DNA from: Bacillota bacterium
GTDB taxonomy: Bacteria > Bacillota > Negativicutes > Sporomusales > Sporomusaceae
NCBI GenBank assembly: GCA_023443285.1
Contig: JAEZVB010000079.1
Coordinates: 1 to 9,044, forward strand
Direction: 5' to 3'
Length of the DNA: 9,044 bases
Part shown: in pieces, positions 5,768 through 9,044 of the stretch
Layout of the letters: each line of letters opens with the position of its first letter
How positions within the stretch are numbered: position 1 is the first letter of the stretch
The notes under the pieces: model-generated
Database searches by the model: none
What the model was told of the DNA's origin: nothing
Seen by the model: the letters and a program-made list of their open reading frames with translations, nothing else
Made by a program: the position numbers and the translations under genes

Positions 5768-6978
5768 AAAAGAATGATAAGATACAAACCTATTTAGCTA
5801 TCGTTACTTCTCAAATTAAGTGGAATGAAGTGCATGGACAGGTGAAATCAGAGTTGTTATCTCATTTTGAAGAGGTTGTTTTGGAATTAGAAGACAGTGG
5901 ACTTTCACAGCAGGAAGCTGTTGCGAAGGCAATAGCCAGAATGGGGGATGCAAACGATTTAGGCCGACAATTCCAGCAGACCCATGTACCGCAGAAGAAT
6001 TGGCCGCTGGTTGCAACCGTGACTTTGTTGAGTGGTTTGGGTATAACTTTAATGTATATGCTGGAAAGTAGCGGTTTATTAACACCATCGCTGCATATAT
6101 TTATGAGAAGTCTTATATTTACCGGGCTTGGAGTAGCAGTGCTGTTGTGGTTACACTACTGTGACTTTCGCAAGGTACGACCTTATACTACTTATTTATA
6201 TGCTGGCACAATGATGCTATGGTTAGTGTCTTTACTATGGGGAACATCTATTGAGGGAAAACAATTTTTAACGTTAGGGCCTGTCAGCATAGACAGCACT
6301 GGCATTATTCCATATCTGCTGACTATTTCTCTGGCCGGGTTATTTACAAATAGAGATTGGTCAAACTGGCAATGGGTGGTAAAGTCAGTATTGCTTTTGC
6401 TGGTGCCGCTTCTTTTTTGCATAGAAAGCAACAACATTGCGCTTGCACTCATGTGTACACTGATATTTCTAGTCCTGATGGCCATTGCTGGTGCTAAAAA
6501 AATGCAGATTATTGGATTTGCATTGATACCCATAGGAATGTTATTAATAAAAATGTATCAAGACTTAGGCATTTTTCGTTTAGATTACCTTCAGTCTGCT
6601 AATCTGTGGGGACACGGAGAGCTAAGAGTAGAAGCAATCACAGGCGCTCATACGGATTATGTCTTTCGCTACTTTATTCAGGAATTTGGTTGGTTGGCAG
6701 GGATTGCTGTTATTATGGCAGGAGTCGTATTGTTGGTAGTACTAATCCATTCCATGCTCGAGATCAAAGACCGGTTTGGTAGACTGACGGTGGGCGGGCT
6801 TACTGTCTGTTTTGCGGTGCAAATAAGTTGGCATATTTTAATGTCATTAGGCTTAATGCCTGTGATATCTATGAATTTACCGTTCATTAGCTTTGGCGGC
6901 ACGCAGACAATTATACACCTGGGTTCTATTGGGGCAATATTAAGCATTTATAAACGAAAGAATCTCCAAAGCATGTAG
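5758..6978 (+). CDS. HAAS domain-SEDS (FtsW/RodA/SpoVE-like) membrane protein
   Basis: A fusion of 406 residues. Residues 8-76 are an alpha-helical HAAS (permease-prefix/DUF1700-like) domain with the typical EVHGQVKSELLSHFEE and AVAKAIARMGD segments. Residues about 82-397 have some ten membrane helices and a divergent SEDS fold. SEDS proteins polymerise lipid II into glycan strands. Supporting segments are LGPVSI (173-178), GAHTDYVF (296-303; Asp300 sits where the essential loop Asp is expected), FIQEFGWLAG, and the C-terminal GLMPVISMNLPFISFGG (365-381), close to the family GLLPVTG-PLPFISYGG signature. Departures: the QPSE motif after LGPVSI reads DSTG, and the PDLGTA segment reads ESNNIA. 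The start is the ATG at 5758 behind GGGGAGG, inside the end of padR; the frame is open further upstream but without a site. Catalytic activity is therefore uncertain; a sensory or accessory envelope role under PadR is possible. Confidence 0.82.
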   Translation: MYLEKNDKIQTYLAIVTSQIKWNEVHGQVKSELLSHFEEVVLELEDSGLSQQEAVAKAIARMGDANDLGRQFQQTHVPQKNWPLVATVTLLSGLGITLMYMLESSGLLTPSLHIFMRSLIFTGLGVAVLLWLHYCDFRKVRPYTTYLYAGTMMLWLVSLLWGTSIEGKQFLTLGPVSIDSTGIIPYLLTISLAGLFTNRDWSNWQWVVKSVLLLLVPLLFCIESNNIALALMCTLIFLVLMAIAGAKKMQIIGFALIPIGMLLIKMYQDLGIFRLDYLQSANLWGHGELRVEAITGAHTDYVFRYFIQEFGWLAGIAVIMAGVVLLVVLIHSMLEIKDRFGRLTVGGLTVCFAVQISWHILMSLGLMPVISMNLPFISFGGTQTIIHLGSIGAILSIYKRKNLQSM

Positions 6979-7101
6979 AAAAGACTCGGATTGTAGCAAG
7001 CCTTTAGGATGATGTAGAAACTTACTCCCGCGACCATATTGTTTGAACCAACATATTTGCGCAAGCATAAAATGCTTAATAAAAGCGTAGGAGTTGCAAC
7101 G

Positions 7102-7302
7102 ATGAAATGTGACGATGGAGATAGATTAGTACTGCTGGCTCTTGTACTTGCCATTATAGTAGACGGTATTACCTTAGTTGGCATACTACTATCTCAACGT
7201 TGTAGCCGCCAAGAAAAAGTCGAGAGTGCAAAGGCAACAGAAGCATTGAAGGCAAAATTGAATGAACTTGAACAACGTATTAGTAAGCTGGAAAAAACAT
7301 AG
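7102..7302 (+). CDS. Small single-pass membrane protein with coiled coil
   Basis: I do not recognise a family. The protein has 66 residues: a short acidic N-terminus (MKCDDGD), one strong membrane helix at about 9-31, a Cys/Arg-rich edge (SQRCSRQ) and a charged C-terminal helix. Leu49, Leu53, Leu56, Ile60 and Leu63 follow a perfect 4-3-4-3 heptad, so it should form a coiled-coil oligomer. The frame is open back to 7039 but the start at 7102 is preferred because TAGGAG lies eight bases before it. It follows the SEDS gene by 123 bases without an obvious terminator between them, so it may be read through from there; a small AAGCAT-AAA-ATGCTT hairpin (7063-7077) lies in the gap. Its position next to a SEDS-like protein and a spore gene hints at an envelope or sporulation role, which is inference only. 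Confidence 0.6.
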   Translation: MKCDDGDRLVLLALVLAIIVDGITLVGILLSQRCSRQEKVESAKATEALKAKLNELEQRISKLEKT

Positions 7303-7325
7303 AACCAGGAGGGTGCAGCATTCTA
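7297..7325 (+). promoter_or_regulatory. Sigma-G-like forespore promoter for the sspF-like gene
   Basis: CATTCTA (7319-7325) fits the sigma-G -10 pattern CATNHTW completely, and ACATA (7297-7301) fits four of five positions of the -35 pattern GHATR, with a 17-bp spacer. SASP genes are normally transcribed by sigma-G in the forespore, which supports the reading. The leader would be about 100 nt and contains an imperfect hairpin (AGCGGT 7374-7379 with ACCGCT 7397-7402). Confidence 0.45.
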
Positions 7326-7434
7326 ACCGATTGTTTTTGTTTGGCACGCAATTTTTAGGACAAACTATCACTGAGCGGTGAGTAATAGTTAAATTAACCG
7401 CTATTGCCGAATAAATAATGGAGGTAGCTAGAGT

Positions 7435-7644
7435 ATGTCAAAAAAAGCTGGAGTTATGTCAGAAGAGACAAAATACAAATTAGCGCATGATCTAGGTTTT
7501 GGTGAGAAAGTGGAAGATCATGATTGGAGTGATGTTACGACAGGAGAGGTCGGCTCGATGGTAAGAGAAGCCATTCGGCGTGGGGAACAAGCGATAGCCG
7601 AAGAAGCTAAAGCGAATGGTACAGCACATCAGCATGCCGAATAA
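7435..7644 (+). CDS. sspF: SspF-like small acid-soluble spore protein (alpha/beta type)
   Basis: A 69-residue protein that follows B. subtilis SspF nearly end to end: GVMSEETKYKLAHDLGF (6-22), a Trp in the middle (Trp31), then VGSMVREAIRRGEQAIAEE (39-57), the second DNA-binding helix. Such proteins coat spore DNA, push it toward an A-like form and protect it from UV and chemicals; they are cut by the GPR protease at germination. The GPR site normally contains Glu before the cut (KYELA in SspF); here that residue is Lys15, and the next acidic position is Asp19. The tail after residue 58 is longer and His-rich (HQHAE). The start is backed by GGAGGT nine bases upstream. It is monocistronic, between a sigma-G-like promoter and a terminator. 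It shows that the host makes endospores. Confidence 0.85.
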   Translation: MSKKAGVMSEETKYKLAHDLGFGEKVEDHDWSDVTTGEVGSMVREAIRRGEQAIAEEAKANGTAHQHAE

Positions 7645-7649
7645 ATAAA

Positions 7650-7681
7650 AGCGATCTGGAGTAATGAAGCTTCAGGTCGCT
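7650..7681. terminator. Bidirectional terminator between sspF and methyltransferase
   Basis: AGCGATCTGGAG (7650-7661) pairs with CTTCAGGTCGCT (7670-7681) with two G-T wobbles around an 8-nt loop. ATTTTTAT follows on the plus strand; on the minus strand the stem is followed by TTTATTTATT. It begins five bases after the sspF stop codon and lies 76 bases past the converging methyltransferase stop codon, so it can serve both. Confidence 0.8.
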
Positions 7682-7756
7682 ATTTTTATGCAACTGAGAT
7701 TCAGAGTAACTGCAGTCTTTAAGAGATCGCCATCCATCAAGAGGATATGTAAAGAT

Positions 7757-8488
7757 TTAATTCTTTGCCGCTATAAGAACTGTAAAACCACTATGAGTTT
7801 CTTCACATTCGATTTTCATACCTAAGGCGGTAAACTGCTCCTTAAGCCAGTGCTTACTGATTCGAAGCTTTTTGTAACTGCTTTTGTGTAAAATCCACTC
7901 AGTCCCCGATCTGGTGTAAATCAAATCATGGACTAGTACATAATTTGGCCAGTACTCCAAAAAAGCGGTCATTATTTTGTTTTCATCGCTACGGACCGGT
8001 ATAAACCGATCAAGCCCGTTTAACTCCTGAGTCATGTCCCGGTAGGTAAGTATAAAATGGCCATTAGCTTCGAGCGTGTTTACAGCATTTTGTAAAAGGG
8101 TAACTATAGTCTCAAGGGAATTGAGATGTGTTAAAGTATCGCCCATACAGATGATTAATTCAGGGGCTTCATAAGAATAATATTGATTGAAGTCAAGTAA
8201 ATCGGCATTGACGATACTTATAGATCGGTTCTCCTGGTGTTTTTTTAACTCCTCTAGCAATGCTTGGCTAAAATCGATACTGAGCACCTTAAACCCTAAG
8301 TCAGCCAGTGCGACAGATTGAAATCCGCAACCACAGCCTAAGTCAATTGCACGGGCATTTTTATGTGGCAGTATCTGATGTTGTTCAAAAAAAACCACGT
8401 TCTCTCGTACTTTAGACATATAATCACCGAACATCCAGGTATAGTGCGCAGCGAGAAGGTTCTCATAATGTGCCTGTATCTGATTCAT
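7757..8488 (-). CDS. Class I SAM-dependent methyltransferase
   Basis: A soluble 243-residue protein with a Rossmann-type methyltransferase core. Motif I is AIDLGCGCGFQS (47-58), which binds S-adenosylmethionine; Asp72 at the end of strand beta-2 (LSIDFS) should bind the ribose; NADLLDF (94-100) is the adenine-contacting segment; and LIICMGDTLTHL (111-122) is the strand-4 motif. The C-terminal third (about 165-243) forms a beta-rich insertion seen in many small-molecule methyltransferases and ends with the usual TVLIAAKN strand. The substrate cannot be told. It lies 25 bases behind the GNAT gene on the same strand with its own ribosome binding site (GAGG), so the two probably form one operon and may modify one metabolite or act as a resistance pair, which is speculation. 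Confidence 0.88.
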   Translation of the reverse strand: MNQIQAHYENLLAAHYTWMFGDYMSKVRENVVFFEQHQILPHKNARAIDLGCGCGFQSVALADLGFKVLSIDFSQALLEELKKHQENRSISIVNADLLDFNQYYSYEAPELIICMGDTLTHLNSLETIVTLLQNAVNTLEANGHFILTYRDMTQELNGLDRFIPVRSDENKIMTAFLEYWPNYVLVHDLIYTRSGTEWILHKSSYKKLRISKHWLKEQFTALGMKIECEETHSGFTVLIAAKN

Positions 8489-8513
8489 AGCTTCACGTCC
8501 TCAATAAGTTCTC

Positions 8514-8966
8514 TTACTGTTCTTTTTGCAGATATACTAGTTTTAATGTATCTGATACCGGTAATTCCTTGAATGGTATATATCCATTTTTTCGATATAA
8601 ATAGATATTTTTCCTACTGTTGCAACCTGTAAATAATTCATATCTTTTACAGTATTGAAAAATTTTTTCTATTTCGTTTAATAAACGCGTTCCTATACCG
8701 CGATTTTGATAAGCCGGGTGAACCATCAATTTCCCAATATAACAAGATTCCTTGTCTTGGTAGGCTCTAACAGAACCAATAATTTTGTCATCAATGGATA
8801 CTTTTAAAACCGATTTTTCCTTGAATTCTTGTATCACTTGTTCGATCTTTTGTACCATTGGTGGAATTGTAAAATCATTATAAAGGATGGCTTCTTCTAC
8901 ATATGCCAGTTTTTGTAATGCTAATATAGGTTTGGCATCACAGACCGTTGCAAGCTCAATATGCAT
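8514..8966 (-). CDS. GNAT-family N-acetyltransferase
   Basis: A soluble 150-residue acyltransferase of the GNAT fold that transfers acetyl from acetyl-CoA to an amine. Motif A is clear: strand beta-4 YIGKLMVHPAYQ (76-87) followed by the pyrophosphate loop NRGIGTRLL (88-96), the R/Q-x-x-G-x-G type. Motif B is NIYLYRKNGY (120-129), with the usual Tyr that serves as general acid in many members. The N-terminal part (EEAILYNDFTIPPM) would shape the acceptor site. The start is supported by AAGGAG seven bases upstream. It is the first gene of the minus-strand pair with the methyltransferase. Acceptor unknown; it could act on a small amine, a protein N-terminus or a toxic compound. Confidence 0.9.
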   Translation of the reverse strand: MHIELATVCDAKPILALQKLAYVEEAILYNDFTIPPMVQKIEQVIQEFKEKSVLKVSIDDKIIGSVRAYQDKESCYIGKLMVHPAYQNRGIGTRLLNEIEKIFQYCKRYELFTGCNSRKNIYLYRKNGYIPFKELPVSDTLKLVYLQKEQ

Positions 8967-9000
8967 TTCTTTTCTCCTTCTTTTCCCTAATGGGGTAGGA

Positions 9001-9015
9001 AACTAATCATTATCA
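9001..9015 (-). promoter_or_regulatory. Fur/PerR-like box upstream of the GNAT gene (weak)
   Basis: Read on the minus strand, TGATAATGATTAGTT keeps 11 of 14 fixed positions of the 7-1-7 Fur-type repeat TGATAAT-N-ATTATCA: one half is perfect and the other decays after ATTA. It overlaps a possible -10 (GATAAT) about 40 bases before the GNAT start. AT-rich sequence gives such matches by chance, so this is only a candidate. Confidence 0.2.
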
Positions 9016-9044
9016 AGAAGCCCTTTGAGTAATAACTATGTTTT

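Noticed and set aside
7039..7101. N-terminal extension of the small membrane protein
   Set aside because: No ribosome binding site precedes 7039, whereas 7102 has TAGGAG at good spacing; the extra residues overlap the likely promoter/hairpin region.
7312..7380. Short frame from GTG after AGGAGG (22 codons)
   Set aside because: The start touches the ribosome binding site with no spacing and overlaps the sigma-G-like promoter; no support for translation.

Overview
The window looks like chromosome of an anaerobic, endospore-forming Firmicute. A spore-former is shown by a short SspF-type small acid-soluble spore protein (SASP). Anaerobic dicarboxylate-type metabolism is suggested by a DcuC-family carrier. 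Moderate-to-low GC, strong AGGAGG-type ribosome binding sites and the gene repertoire (PocR-domain kinase, PadR/HAAS unit) would suit a Sporomusa/Pelosinus-like Negativicute, but a Clostridium-like host cannot be excluded. I see no insertion sequence, CRISPR array, tRNA or rRNA.

Layout. (1) Bases 1-535: the last 46 codons of a chemoreceptor on the plus strand, then about 390 bases with no convincing gene but with structure: a possible folded RNA followed by seven T, and a very regular 20-bp hairpin that can terminate both strands. (2) 536-2122, minus: a soluble PocR-PAS-histidine kinase with no response regulator beside it. (3) 2123-2478: the divergent control region, with a 14-bp inverted repeat split by 24 nt, a short palindrome, a good vegetative-type promoter and a leader hairpin ending in TTTT. 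(4) 2479-5104, plus: a DcuC-family carrier followed by an AbgA-like M20 amidohydrolase, closed by a strong terminator at 5219-5252. (5) 5342-6978, plus: a PadR regulator whose CATAG operator overlaps its own promoter start, overlapping by 10 bases an integral membrane protein that joins an N-terminal HAAS helical domain to a divergent FtsW/RodA/SpoVE (SEDS) domain. (6) 7102-7302: a 66-residue membrane/coiled-coil protein. (7) 7435-7644: the sspF-like gene behind a sigma-G-like promoter. (8) 7757-8966, minus: a GNAT acetyltransferase and a class I methyltransferase in one operon, converging on sspF across a bidirectional terminator.

How they may work together. The simplest reading of units 2-4 is a sensing and scavenging locus: the kinase senses a small molecule through PocR, and the divergent operon imports and cleaves an N-acyl or aminobenzoyl-glutamate-like compound. 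In E. coli the AbgA-type hydrolase works with AbgB and the AbgT carrier; here neither is present and a DcuC-type carrier takes the transporter position. Units 5-7 have an envelope/sporulation flavour: a PadR-controlled SEDS-like protein lacking several SEDS signature residues, a small membrane protein and a spore DNA-binding protein. The links between units are inference; family assignments come from motifs visible in the translations.
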